This document shows, piece by piece, positions 1 through 6,547 of a DNA stretch of 8,909 bases (positions within the stretch are counted from its first letter, which is position 1; every line of letters begins with the position of its first letter). A program made the translations under genes and the position numbers. The notes under the pieces are model-generated. The model worked only from the letters and a program-made list of their open reading frames with translations, did no database searches and was not told where the DNA came from. The stretch spans positions 1-8,909 of the forward strand of contig CABIVQ010000078.1 in the NCBI GenBank assembly GCA_902362365.1. Direction: 5' to 3'. The DNA is from Clostridiaceae bacterium. GTDB lineage: Bacteria; Bacillota; Clostridia; Peptostreptococcales; Peptostreptococcaceae.

Positions 1-15
1 AACTTAATATAAGTT
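1..15. repeat. Short perfect inverted repeat before 5S rRNA
   Basis: The arms AACTTA (1-6) and TAAGTT (10-15) flank a 3-base spacer. The repeat lies in what should be the 23S-5S spacer of an rRNA operon. It may be part of a processing stem whose other parts lie upstream of the window. It could also be chance in AT-rich DNA. Confidence 0.3.
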
Positions 16-27
16 AATCGAAAGATT

Positions 28-145
<118 letters not shown>

Positions 146-255
146 AATCTTTTTTATTGTATAAAAATTATAACGTTAAAATATTAAGCTCAAATTAAAG
201 CATATAAATAAGGCTTAAATCTTAAATATTGAAGATAAAAATAAGATTGGTGTTA

Positions 256-282
256 TTGATTTATTGCATAATAAATTATAAA
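256..282 (+). promoter_or_regulatory. Weak candidate promoter for the NiaR-like gene
   Basis: TTGATT (256-261) and TATAAA (277-282) are separated by only 15 bases, shorter than the preferred 17. The region 157-360 is otherwise AT-rich spacer in which I see no gene. Treat this as a suggestion only. Confidence 0.25.
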
Positions 283-331
283 ATGTTAAGAGAGATGTGA
301 AAGTAAAATATTAAACAAAATTATAGTTAGA

Positions 332-349
332 TATGTAATTCTTAACATA
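332..349. repeat. Imperfect palindrome next to the niaR ribosome-binding site
   Basis: TATGT (332-336) is mirrored by ACATA (345-349), and the inner bases are partly symmetrical. It ends 2 bases before the ribosome-binding site GAGGTG (351-356). The position would suit an autoregulatory operator or an mRNA hairpin, but I do not recognise it as a defined NiaR box. Confidence 0.3.
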
Positions 350-360
350 AGAGGTGAATT

Positions 361-876
361 ATGAATTCGAGTGAAAGAAAAGATAAATTATTAAAACTTA
401 TAGAAGAGTCTACAAAGCCTATAAAAGGGAATGAATTAGCTGAAAAACTAAATGTAAGTAGACAGATTATAGTTCAGGATATAGCCCTTATTAGAGCGAC
501 AGGTAAAGATATAGTAGCAACACCTCAAGGTTATATGATCTATAATCAAAATAATAAAATAGAAAAGAAAATCAAATGTAAAAATCATAAAAATAACGAA
601 GAACTTTTTGACGAATTAAAAAGTATAATTGATATGGGTGGGACTGTAAAAGATGTTATAGTAAATCATCCGATATATGGAGAAATAAAAGCAGAATTAA
701 ATATATCATCTCTTAGGGATATAAATGATTTTATGAATAAAATAAAAAAAGATGAATTTAAACAATTATCTTCATTAACAAAATATAATCATACTCATAC
801 TATTGAAGCATCAAAAAATGAAATATTAGATGAAATTATAGAGATATTAGGTGAAAAAGGTATTATATCTAACTAA
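361..876 (+). CDS. niaR: NiaR-like niacin-responsive transcriptional repressor (HTH_11 + 3H domain)
   Basis: The 171-residue protein has the NiaR (YrxA) architecture. An N-terminal winged helix-turn-helix spans about residues 5-60, with the recognition region around NVSRQIIVQDI (31-41). A C-terminal 3H domain spans about 75-170. The histidines that name the domain are visible: His76, His103 in NHPIYGE, and His144/His146 in NHTHTIE. By analogy with structurally studied NiaR, His76, a nearby Glu, His144 and His146 could bind a metal ion. In Firmicutes this family represses NAD biosynthesis or niacin transport genes when nicotinic acid is plentiful. No such target gene lies in this window, so it presumably acts at distant sites. 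GAGGTG lies 4 bases before the ATG and supports the start. The length is normal for the family. The gene appears monocistronic, because serS has its own promoter downstream. I see no clear terminator after it. Confidence 0.9.
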   Translation: MNSSERKDKLLKLIEESTKPIKGNELAEKLNVSRQIIVQDIALIRATGKDIVATPQGYMIYNQNNKIEKKIKCKNHKNNEELFDELKSIIDMGGTVKDVIVNHPIYGEIKAELNISSLRDINDFMNKIKKDEFKQLSSLTKYNHTHTIEASKNEILDEIIEILGEKGIISN

Positions 877-932
877 TATTGAGTATGAATACCATATAAA
901 AATAAAAAAGAAGATAAAATTGAATAATAGTA

Positions 933-961
933 TTGAAAGTTGTTAATATATATAATATAAT
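933..961 (+). promoter_or_regulatory. Promoter of the serS T-box transcript
   Basis: TTGAAA (933-938) and a perfect TATAAT (956-961) are separated by 17 bases. This is a near-consensus vegetative promoter, about 25 bases upstream of Stem I of the T-box. Transcription would start near 968. Confidence 0.75.
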
Positions 962-984
962 GAGTATCAAATAAAACAATTAGT

Positions 985-1228
985 TAACAAGCTATGAAGG
1001 AAAATAGTAAAGAACATGTTTGTATTCAGAGAATGAGTGGTTGGTGCGAACTCATGACAAAGGTTTTTGAATCCATTCCAGAGCTTCTAATCGGAAATAA
1101 TAGTAAGATTAGACGTATACCTACGTTACAGGATTGAGAGAATTGTGTATATTTTACACAATTAATTAGGGTGGCAACGCGGATAAAAGACTTTCGTCCC
1201 TTTTATAGGGGATAGAAGGTCTTTTTTT
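985..1228 (+). promoter_or_regulatory. T-box riboswitch, serine specifier (UCC), upstream of serS
   Basis: This leader RNA senses uncharged tRNA-Ser and lets transcription continue into serS. Stem I is closed by AAGCT (989-993) with AGCTT (1082-1086). It carries an AGTA element (1006-1009) and an apical stem ATGAGT/ACTCAT (1033-1038, 1050-1055). In the specifier loop GAA-TCC-A, the codon TCC at 1072-1074 reads serine. A Stem II-type helix (1086-1092 with 1107-1113) and a perfect 9-bp Stem III (1141-1149 with 1155-1163) follow. The conserved T-box AGGGTGGCAACGCGG is at 1168-1182. Its UGGC bulge (1172-1175) is complementary to GCCA, the 3' end of the tRNA-Ser at 3259-3352. A terminator closes the element. 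Serine specificity agrees with the downstream gene. Confidence 0.95.
1185..1228 (+). terminator. T-box intrinsic terminator
   Basis: The hairpin arm at 1185-1201 pairs with 1208-1225, with a small internal mismatch around 1196/1213-1214. It is followed by a T-run at 1222-1228. The 5' arm includes CGTCCC (1195-1200), which would pair with the T-box AGGG in the antiterminator. This gives the usual mutually exclusive switch. Confidence 0.9.
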
Positions 1229-1291
1229 ATTACCATAATTTAATTGGTACATTAATCCAAACTAGTTAACAAATAGATTATTTATAATAAA

Positions 1292-1301
1292 TTTCCGGAA
1301 A
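1292..1301. repeat. 10-bp perfect palindrome in the serS leader
   Basis: TTTCCGGAAA sits about midway between the T-box terminator and the serS start. Two copies of ACTAGT (1261-1266 and 1313-1318), which can pair with each other, surround it. The 1229-1384 stretch holds no gene. These small symmetries are its only visible structure, apart from the serS ribosome-binding site AGGAGGG (1374-1380). Confidence 0.4.
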
Positions 1302-1384
1302 ATGTAAATAATACTAGTAATCAATAAATTTAAGATTAAATCAAAGTAAAATATATTTAAAGATATATAAATTAGGAGGGCAAC

Positions 1385-2656
1385 ATGTTAGATATAAGAA
1401 GAATTAGAGAAAATTTAGAAGATATTAAAAAGGCAATGGACAGAAGAGGTGAAAAAGAATTCAACCTTGATATCGTAGTAGAATTAGACGATCAAAGAAG
1501 AGAATTACTTAAAGAAGTTGAAGTAATGAAAAATGAAATGAACGTTGAATCTAAAAAAATACCTCAATTAATAAAAGAAGGTAAGGATGTTACTGCTGAT
1601 AAAGCAAGATTAAAAGAATTATCAGATAAGATAAAAGAATTAGATGAAAAAGTTAGAACTGTATCTAATGAAATAGAATATAACTTAATGAGAATACCTA
1701 ACGTTCCAAATCCAGAAGTTCCACAAGGAACAACTGATGATGATAATGTTGAAATAAGAACTTGGGGAGAACCTACTAAATTTGAATTTGAACAAAAAGC
1801 TCACTGGGATGTAGGAACTGGATTAGGAATATTAGACTTTGAGACTGCAGGGAAAATAACAGGATCAAGATTTACTTTATATAAAGGATTAGGAGCTAGA
1901 CTTGAAAGAGCTTTAATAAACTTCTTCTTAAATACTCATACAGAAGAGCATGGATATACAGAAGTTTTACCACCTTTCATGGCTAACAGAAACAGCTTCA
2001 TAGGAACTGGACAATTACCAAAATTCGAAGAAGATATGTTTAAGGTTGAAGGTGTGGATTACTTCTTAATACCAACTGCAGAAGTTCCTGTAACAAATAT
2101 ACACAGAGATGAAATATTAACAGTTGATCAATTACCAATAAAATATTGTGCATATACACCATGTTTTAGATCTGAAGCAGGTTCAGCTGGTAGAGATACA
2201 AGAGGTTTAGTAAGACAACATCAATTCAATAAAGTAGAATTAGTTAAGTTCGTTGCTCCAGAAAATTCTTACGATGAATTAGAAAAATTAACTAACGATG
2301 CAGAGAGAATGTTACAATTATTAGGATTACCATACAGAGTAGTTAAGATATGTACAGGAGATTTAGGATTTACTGCTGCATTTAAATATGACTTAGAAGT
2401 TTGGATGCCAAGTTACAATAGATATGTTGAAATTTCTTCTTGTTCAAACTTTGAAGATTTCCAAGCTAGAAGAGCTGGTATAAGATTCAAAAGAGATAAA
2501 AAATCTAAAGCTGAATATGTTCACACTTTAAACGGTTCAGGATTAGCAGTAGGAAGATGTTTAGCTGCTATATTAGAGAACTACCAACAAGCTGATGGAA
2601 CAGTTGTAGTTCCTGAAGCATTAAGACCATATATGGGTGTAGATGTTATAAAATAA
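1385..2656 (+). CDS. serS: Seryl-tRNA synthetase (class II)
   Basis: The enzyme charges tRNA-Ser with serine in the cytoplasm through a seryl-adenylate intermediate. The 423 residues are full length for bacterial SerRS. Residues 1 to about 110 form the N-terminal helical hairpin (coiled coil, rich in Lys/Glu) that grips the long variable arm of tRNA-Ser. The rest is the class II catalytic core. Motif 1 lies around 168-197. TAE (231-233) belongs to the serine-binding site. Motif 2 starts at [14 protein letters not shown] (261-274), and motif 3 is NGSGLAVGR (383-391), ending in its arginine. AGGAGGG ends 4 bases before the ATG and fixes the start. Codon use is strongly biased (AGA, TTA, GGA), as expected for a highly expressed gene. 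Expression is set by the serine T-box upstream. A leader of about 155 bases separates the terminator from the start codon. The gene is followed by a stem-loop and a new promoter, so it is probably monocistronic. Confidence 0.99.
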   Translation: MLDIRRIRENLEDIKKAMDRRGEKEFNLDIVVELDDQRRELLKEVEVMKNEMNVESKKIPQLIKEGKDVTADKARLKELSDKIKELDEKVRTVSNEIEYNLMRIPNVPNPEVPQGTTDDDNVEIRTWGEPTKFEFEQKAHWDVGTGLGILDFETAGKITGSRFTLYKGLGARLERALINFFLNTHTEEHGYTEVLPPFMANRNSFIGTGQLPKFEEDMFKVEGVDYFLIPTAEVPVTNIHRDEILTVDQLPIKYCAYTPCFRSEAGSAGRDTRGLVRQHQFNKVELVKFVAPENSYDELEKLTNDAERMLQLLGLPYRVVKICTGDLGFTAAFKYDLEVWMPSYNRYVEISSCSNFEDFQARRAGIRFKRDKKSKAEYVHTLNGSGLAVGRCLAAILENYQQADGTVVVPEALRPYMGVDVIK

Positions 2657-2680
2657 ATTGAATTTAGTATAAAATAATAT

Positions 2681-2712
2681 ATGAAGGAGGGCTGAATTTA
2701 GCTCTCCTTCGT
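2681..2712 (+). terminator. Stem-loop after serS, probable terminator
   Basis: GAAGGAGGGCT (2683-2693) pairs with AGCTCTCCTTC (2700-2710) through one G-U pair. The stem can extend by two weak pairs, and the loop is GAATTT. It starts 26 bases after the serS stop codon. The following sequence, GTAGTTTAAG, is a poor T-tract, so termination may be incomplete or the hairpin may protect the mRNA 3' end. Confidence 0.5.
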
Positions 2713-2745
2713 AGTTTAAGAATATGATACAAAAATAAATTTGAG

Positions 2746-2774
2746 TTGAATTATAAAAAAATATATGTTATTAT
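2746..2774 (+). promoter_or_regulatory. Candidate promoter for tadA - tRNA-Ser - SRP RNA
   Basis: TTGAAT (2746-2751) and TATTAT (2769-2774) are 17 bases apart, about 28 bases before the tadA start codon. A leftward TTGAGT (2741) and an overlapping TATAGT (2772) are less well spaced alternatives. Confidence 0.5.
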
Positions 2775-2802
2775 AGTGTTGTTATAAGTTCTAGGAGGAA
2801 AT

Positions 2803-3255
2803 ATGGAAAAATTATTCTATATGAATGAAGCATTAAAAGAGGCATATAAAGCATATAATAAAGGTGAAACTCCAATTGGAGCTGTTATAGTTAAAGATGG
2901 TGAGATAATTGCAAGGGCTCATAATTTAACAGAAGAGCTAAAAGATAGCACAGCTCATGCTGAAATGTTAGCAATAAGACAAGCTTCAGAAAAGTTAGGT
3001 GGATGGAGACTTATTAATTGTGACTTGTATGTTACTATGGAACCGTGTATAATGTGTAGTGGAGCTATAGTTAACTCTAGAATAAAGAAACTTATAATAG
3101 GAACTAAACATATAAAAAATTCTTATATAGAAAAACAACATGAATTTAAAATGGATTATTTTAATTTTAATAATATAGAAGTAACATTTGGAGTAAATCA
3201 AGAAGATTGCTCGATCATTTTACAAAGGTTTTTCAAAACTTTACGTAAAAAATAA
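2803..3255 (+). CDS. tadA: tRNA-specific adenosine deaminase TadA
   Basis: TadA deaminates the wobble adenosine (A34) of tRNA-Arg(ACG) to inosine, so that one tRNA reads three CGN codons. The 150-residue protein has the cytidine/deoxycytidylate deaminase fold. The zinc and catalytic motif is HAE (His52-Ala-Glu54), with Glu54 the expected proton shuttle. The second zinc motif is PCIMC (Pro81, Cys82, Cys85). TPIGAVIV (23-30) and the HN pair (40-41) are also typical of the family. The length is normal. AGGAGG ends 4 bases before the ATG. Only 3 bases separate the stop codon from the first base of tRNA-Ser, so tRNA and SRP RNA must be cut from the same transcript if they have no promoters of their own. 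The neighbouring tRNA-Ser has a GGA anticodon and is not a TadA substrate, so the adjacency is transcriptional, not enzymatic. Confidence 0.97.
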   Translation: MEKLFYMNEALKEAYKAYNKGETPIGAVIVKDGEIIARAHNLTEELKDSTAHAEMLAIRQASEKLGGWRLINCDLYVTMEPCIMCSGAIVNSRIKKLIIGTKHIKNSYIEKQHEFKMDYFNFNNIEVTFGVNQEDCSIILQRFFKTLRKK

Positions 3256-3258
3256 TAT

Positions 3259-3352
3259 GGAGAGATGGTCGAGTTGGTCGAAGGCGCTCGCCTGGAAAGT
3301 GAGTATACGTGTTAAAAGCGTATCGTGGGTTCGAATCCCACTCTCTCCGCCA
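3259..3352 (+). tRNA. tRNA-Ser (anticodon GGA)
   Basis: The cloverleaf is complete. Acceptor GGAGAGA (3259-3265) pairs with TCTCTCC (3342-3348). The anticodon stem CTCGC/GTGAG (3287-3291, 3299-3303) encloses the loop CTGGAAA with anticodon GGA at 3294-3296. The long class II variable arm has stem ATACG/CGTAT (3305-3309, 3319-3323), diagnostic for serine or leucine tRNAs. The T loop GGTTCGAATCC follows. The discriminator is G73 (3349) and CCA is encoded (3350-3352). It reads UCC and UCU codons, and therefore matches the UCC specifier of the serS T-box. Confidence 0.98.
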
Positions 3353-3376
3353 AGAAACTAAATATGGTTGTAATTT

Positions 3377-3646
3377 TGCTGTACTAGATGGGGAGGTAGC
3401 GGTGCCCTGTAACCTGCAATCCGCTATAGCAGGGTTGAATTCCAGCTTAGAGGCTTATAATTTGCAGAGCAGCCCTAAATAAGTGGTGTTGACACTTAGG
3501 TCCTGCGCAACGAAAGCTCATGAACTCCGTCAGATCAGGAATGAAGCAGCGGTAAGTGATCACTTTCGTGTGCCGCGGGGGCGCCTAAGTCGAGCTAACT
3601 GTTTAGGTAACGTCTGTGAATGTAAGTCGATAGTTGGTGTACAGCA
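3377..3646 (+). ncRNA. ffs: Signal recognition particle RNA, large Bacillus type
   Basis: This RNA is the scaffold of the SRP, which with Ffh (and in Gram-positives an HBsu-type protein) targets nascent membrane and secreted proteins. At about 270 nucleotides it matches the long Alu-containing form of Bacillus and Clostridia. TGCTGTAC (3377-3384) pairs with GTACAGCA (3639-3646) to close the molecule. The Alu domain shows TGTAAC (3408-3413). The long helix includes ACTTAGG/CCTAAGT (3494-3500, 3584-3590) and CGAAAG/CTTTCG. The S-domain apex has GTCAG (3529-3533), a GGAA tetraloop (3538-3541) and GAAGCAGC (3543-3550). It starts 24 bases after tRNA-Ser and is followed by a strong terminator, so it is probably processed from the tadA transcript. 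True ends may differ by one to three bases. The apex departs from the usual sequence; see findings. Confidence 0.96.
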
Positions 3647-3662
3647 TTTAATATATAAAATC

Positions 3663-3688
3663 AAATCCCTTTGAGAGGGATTTTTTTT
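3663..3688 (+). terminator. Intrinsic terminator after SRP RNA
   Basis: AAATCCCT (3663-3670) pairs perfectly with AGGGATTT (3676-3683) around a 5-base loop, with a T-run at 3681-3688. It is the best terminator on this strand and separates the tadA/tRNA/SRP unit from dnaX. Confidence 0.93.
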
Positions 3689-3699
3689 ATTTGAAAAAA

Positions 3700-3708
3700 T
3701 GATATAAT
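3700..3708 (+). promoter_or_regulatory. Extended -10 promoter for dnaX
   Basis: TGATATAAT is a TGn-extended -10 element with a perfect TATAAT at 3703-3708. The -35 position falls in the terminator T-run and matches poorly, which extended -10 promoters can tolerate. Transcription would start near 3715, about 50 bases before dnaX. Confidence 0.5.
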
Positions 3709-3765
3709 AATTGAATATGATGGAAAAATTATAACTGAATGATTTTATGTTAAGGAGAGATAAAA

Positions 3766-5385
3766 ATGCATAAGGCATTATATAGAGTTTATAGACCACA
3801 GAAATTTGAAGATGTAGTTGGTCAAGAACATATTACTAAGACCTTAAGAAATCAAATTGAGAATAATAATATAGGACATGCCTATTTATTTTCTGGTACT
3901 AGAGGTACAGGTAAGACATCAACAGCAAAGATATTTGCGAGAGCAGTAAATTGCTTAGAGAGTATAGAGCAAGAACCTTGTAATGAATGTGAAGTATGTA
4001 AGGATATATTACATGATAATATAATGGATGTTGTAGAAATAGATGCAGCTTCTAATAACAGTGTTGATGATATAAGAGAACTTAGAGAAAATGTTAAGTA
4101 CTCACCAACTAAAGCTAAATATAAAGTATATATAATAGATGAGGTTCATATGTTATCACAAGGTGCGTTTAATGCCCTGTTAAAGACATTAGAAGAGCCT
4201 CCTTCATATGTAATCTTTATATTAGCTACTACAGAACCACATAAGATACCAGCTACTATTTTATCAAGATGCCAAAGATTTGATTTTAAAAGAGTTACGG
4301 TGAAGGACATTACGTCTAGAATGAAGAAAATATGTGTAGAAGAAAATATAGAGGTTGAGGAAAAAGCCCTTAATTTAATAGCTAGAAATTCACAAGGAGC
4401 TCTTAGAGATGCTCTTAGCATATTGGACCAATGTATTTCTTTTGGAGATAATAAAATTGAATATAAGGACGTAGTAGAATTATTAGGAACAGTAAATGTA
4501 GAACAATTATTTGATTTAGCGCAGTATATAATAAATCAAGATACAAAAGAATCGCTTAAAATTTTAAATGAATTTATAGTGTGGGGAAAGGATATAAGAA
4601 ACTTAATAAATGATTTAATTGATCATTTTAGAAATCTAATGATATGTAAAGTATCTACAGATTTAGATGAAATAATTTCTTTACCAGAAGAGACCATAGA
4701 ACAATTAAAATCACAAGCTGATACAATAAATAATAATGACTTAATAAGAATACTAAATATATTATCGACTACTCAAGATAATATAAAGACAGCTTCAAAC
4801 CCTAGAGTTGTAGCTGAAGTTACTATGATGAAGATAGCTCAGCCAATGTTTGATGAAAGTAAAGAAGCCTTAATTAAAAGAATAGAAAATCTAGAAAAAG
4901 TAATTGAAAGCGGTAATATAAAGGTTACAACTGTAAATGAAGCTTTAGATAATCAAAATATTGAATCTGAAGTTAAAGAAGAAATTGAATATGAAGATGT
5001 AAAGAGTGAAGATGTAAAGTTAATTGAACACTCTTGGAAAAACATATTAAAAAGTATAAAAGCTGATAAAAATATGCCGGTTTATGCACTTTTAGGAGAT
5101 GTAAGAAACTTTAATGTTTATGAAAGTGCATTATATTTAATATTTGATGATAACTATGGATTTGCTAAAACTAGATTAAGTTCACCTGAAACAATTGATT
5201 ATATACAGAATAAAATAAGAGAAAATATTAATAGAAGCTTTAATGTAAAAATCGTTTTAAAGTCTGAGGTTAAGAATATTGATCTAGATATAAAAGAAAA
5301 ATCTAAAGATAAAGGTGAAGAAATTTTAAAAGGCATAGTGAGTGAAGATATACTAGAAGTTAAGGATAGTATAGATGAAAATTAG
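3766..5385 (+). CDS. dnaX: DNA polymerase III clamp-loader subunit gamma/tau
   Basis: DnaX is the ATPase of the clamp loader, which opens the sliding clamp and places it on primed DNA. It also links polymerase and helicase at the replication fork. The 539-residue length is usual for Firmicutes. The AAA+ domain shows Walker A GTRGTGKT (44-51), zinc-binding cysteines Cys63, Cys72, Cys75 and Cys78, Walker B IIDEVH (123-128), a sensor-1 region LATTEP (153-158) and the arginine-finger motif SRC (167-169). The collar domain follows to about residue 360. An acidic linker (about 395-422, rich in Glu/Asp) leads to a C-terminal domain (about 425-520) that would contact the polymerase. AAGGAGA lies 7 bases before the ATG. 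I see no run of six A followed by G, so an E. coli-style frameshift to a short gamma form is not evident. ybaB and recR follow in the same direction, the usual conserved cluster. Confidence 0.99.
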   Translation: MHKALYRVYRPQKFEDVVGQEHITKTLRNQIENNNIGHAYLFSGTRGTGKTSTAKIFARAVNCLESIEQEPCNECEVCKDILHDNIMDVVEIDAASNNSVDDIRELRENVKYSPTKAKYKVYIIDEVHMLSQGAFNALLKTLEEPPSYVIFILATTEPHKIPATILSRCQRFDFKRVTVKDITSRMKKICVEENIEVEEKALNLIARNSQGALRDALSILDQCISFGDNKIEYKDVVELLGTVNVEQLFDLAQYIINQDTKESLKILNEFIVWGKDIRNLINDLIDHFRNLMICKVSTDLDEIISLPEETIEQLKSQADTINNNDLIRILNILSTTQDNIKTASNPRVVAEVTMMKIAQPMFDESKEALIKRIENLEKVIESGNIKVTTVNEALDNQNIESEVKEEIEYEDVKSEDVKLIEHSWKNILKSIKADKNMPVYALLGDVRNFNVYESALYLIFDDNYGFAKTRLSSPETIDYIQNKIRENINRSFNVKIVLKSEVKNIDLDIKEKSKDKGEEILKGIVSEDILEVKDSIDEN

Positions 5386-5408
5386 AACAAATAATAAATA
5401 TTTATTTA

Positions 5409-5417
5409 TGATATAAT
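5409..5417 (+). promoter_or_regulatory. Extended -10 promoter candidate for ybaB-recR
   Basis: TGATATAAT (5409-5417), identical to the element before dnaX, lies in the 66-base gap between dnaX and ybaB. There is no good -35 at the expected distance. It may give extra ybaB-recR transcription beyond readthrough from dnaX. Confidence 0.45.
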
Positions 5418-5451
5418 ATTAAAATATAGATAATCAAGGAGGAAGAGTAAT

Positions 5452-5793
5452 ATGGCTAAGAAAAATTTTGGTGGAATGATGCCTGGAAATATGAATAATA
5501 TATTAAAGCAGGCGCAAAAGATGCAAGAAAATATGCAAAAGATGCAAGAGGAGTTAGAATCTAAAGAATTAGAAGCTTCAGTTGGTGGAGGAGCAGTTAC
5601 TGTAAAGGTAAATGGTAAAAAAGAAGTTTTAGATATAACAATAAAGCCAGAGGTAGTAGATCCAGATGACATAGAAATGCTACAAGATTTAGTGTTAAGT
5701 GCAGTTAATCAAGCTCTAAAGAGTGTTGATGATATGCAAGCTAATCAAATGAGCAAAGTAACTGGAGGTATGAATATACCTGGTTTATTCTAG
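5452..5793 (+). CDS. ybaB: YbaB/EbfC family nucleoid-associated DNA-binding protein
   Basis: The 113-residue protein belongs to the YbaB/EbfC family, small dimeric proteins that bind DNA and associate with the nucleoid. The N-terminal part (about 14-42) is an amphipathic helix with repeated KMQE-type units ([20 protein letters not shown]), the family's tweezer-like helix. A short beta region follows with the hallmark [15 protein letters not shown] (46-60). A C-terminal helix (about 72-103) contains the [11 protein letters not shown] segment. The N-terminus [13 protein letters not shown] and the C-terminal GMNIPGLF are typical of Firmicutes members. AAGGAGG ends 9 bases before the ATG. The gene sits between dnaX and recR, 12 bases before recR, and is almost certainly co-transcribed with it. 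A role in recombination or repair is often suggested from this context, but the biochemical function is not settled. Confidence 0.97.
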   Translation: MAKKNFGGMMPGNMNNILKQAQKMQENMQKMQEELESKELEASVGGGAVTVKVNGKKEVLDITIKPEVVDPDDIEMLQDLVLSAVNQALKSVDDMQANQMSKVTGGMNIPGLF

Positions 5794-5805
5794 TAGGTGA
5801 TATAA

Positions 5806-6405
5806 ATGCAAGCGTACACAGGACCGATATCTAGGTTAATAGAAGAATTTTCAAAACTTCCAGGTGTAGGAAGAAAGACAGCACAAAGATTAGCTTTTCA
5901 TGTTATAAATATGAATACAAATGACGTAGAAAGTTTATCAAAAGCTATTATAGATGCTAAGAGAGAAATTAAATATTGCTCTATATGCTGTAATATAACA
6001 GACACAGACCCTTGTAGTATGTGTTCTAATAAAAATAGAGATTCTAGTGTTATATGTGTAGTAGAAGATCCTAGGGATGTAGCGGCTATGGAGAGAACAA
6101 GAGAATTTAAAGGTAAATATCACGTTTTAAATGGTGTAATATCTCCTATGGATGGTATAGGGCCTGATATGATAAAAATTAAAGAACTTATCGTTAGACT
6201 TGGTAACGAGGATGTTAAAGAACTTATAATGGCAACTAATCCTACAATAGAAGGTGAAGCTACAGCGATGTACATAGCGAGATTAGTAAAACCTATGGGT
6301 ATAAAGGTTACTAGAATTGCACATGGATTACCTGTTGGTGGAGACCTAGAGTATGCAGATGAGGTTACTATCACTAAGGCACTAGAAGGAAGAAGAGAAA
6401 TATAA
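5806..6405 (+). CDS. recR: Recombination mediator RecR
   Basis: RecR works with RecO (and RecF) to load RecA onto single-stranded DNA coated by SSB, in gap and break repair. The 199-residue length is standard. A helix-hairpin-helix motif is at [11 protein letters not shown] (18-28). The C4 zinc finger uses Cys58, Cys61, Cys70 and Cys73. The Toprim domain starts at about residue 81, with Glu87 in VVEDPRDV, and includes [13 protein letters not shown] (145-157). The C-terminal motif [17 protein letters not shown] (169-185) is strongly conserved in the family. A weak ribosome-binding site AGGTGA (5795-5800) just after the ybaB stop fits translational coupling. A terminator directly follows the stop codon, so recR is the last gene of the dnaX cluster. 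Confidence 0.99.
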   Translation: MQAYTGPISRLIEEFSKLPGVGRKTAQRLAFHVINMNTNDVESLSKAIIDAKREIKYCSICCNITDTDPCSMCSNKNRDSSVICVVEDPRDVAAMERTREFKGKYHVLNGVISPMDGIGPDMIKIKELIVRLGNEDVKELIMATNPTIEGEATAMYIARLVKPMGIKVTRIAHGLPVGGDLEYADEVTITKALEGRREI

Positions 6406-6433
6406 AAAATCGAGGTATATCCTCGGTTTTTTT
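6405..6433 (+). terminator. Intrinsic terminator after recR
   Basis: CGAGG (6411-6415) pairs with CCTCG (6421-6425), with T-G and A-T pairs extending the stem outward. A T-run is at 6427-6433. It begins at the last base of the recR stop codon and closes the dnaX - ybaB - recR unit. Confidence 0.9.
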
Positions 6434-6478
6434 GTCATTTTTTTAAAGAAATTTCTAAATAAACTTAACTATGAATTA

Positions 6479-6507
6479 TTGAAGAAAATATTTTACTATT
6501 GTATAAT
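6479..6507 (+). promoter_or_regulatory. Promoter of the small charged protein gene
   Basis: TTGAAG (6479-6484) and a perfect TATAAT (6502-6507) are separated by exactly 17 bases. Transcription would start near 6514, about 34 bases before the ATG. It is one of the best promoters in the window. Confidence 0.75.
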
Positions 6508-6547
6508 TCTAGTTAGATTTAGCTAAAAATTTTAATAGGGGTGTAAT

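Noticed and set aside
994..1137. A 47-codon open frame starting ATG at 994 with the T-box specifier TCC in frame
   Set aside because: It has no ribosome-binding site and lies wholly within the T-box RNA, whose structure explains the sequence conservation. It is not a credible leader peptide.
1283..1288. A TATAAT in the serS leader as a second serS promoter
   Set aside because: The nearest -35-like sequence TTAACA (1266-1271) is only 11 bases away, too close for a working promoter.
2683..2699. A Shine-Dalgarno-like GAAGGAGGG after serS
   Set aside because: No start codon follows at usable distance and the motif is one arm of a stable hairpin. A hidden small gene is not supported.
3483..3674. 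A 63-residue open frame on the plus strand
   Set aside because: It lies inside the SRP RNA and its terminator. The translated sequence is basic and Cys/Arg-rich as expected from structured RNA, and it has no suitable ribosome-binding site.
3560..3799. A 79-residue open frame on the minus strand
   Set aside because: It overlaps SRP RNA, terminator, dnaX promoter and dnaX start, with no ribosome-binding site. The same reasoning rejects the minus-strand frames inside tadA, dnaX, ybaB and recR.
3766..5385. Programmed frameshift in dnaX giving a short gamma form
   Set aside because: I looked for a slippery A-AAA-AAG site. A-runs in the gene reach only five, and no E. coli-like signal or nearby out-of-frame stop arrangement was evident.
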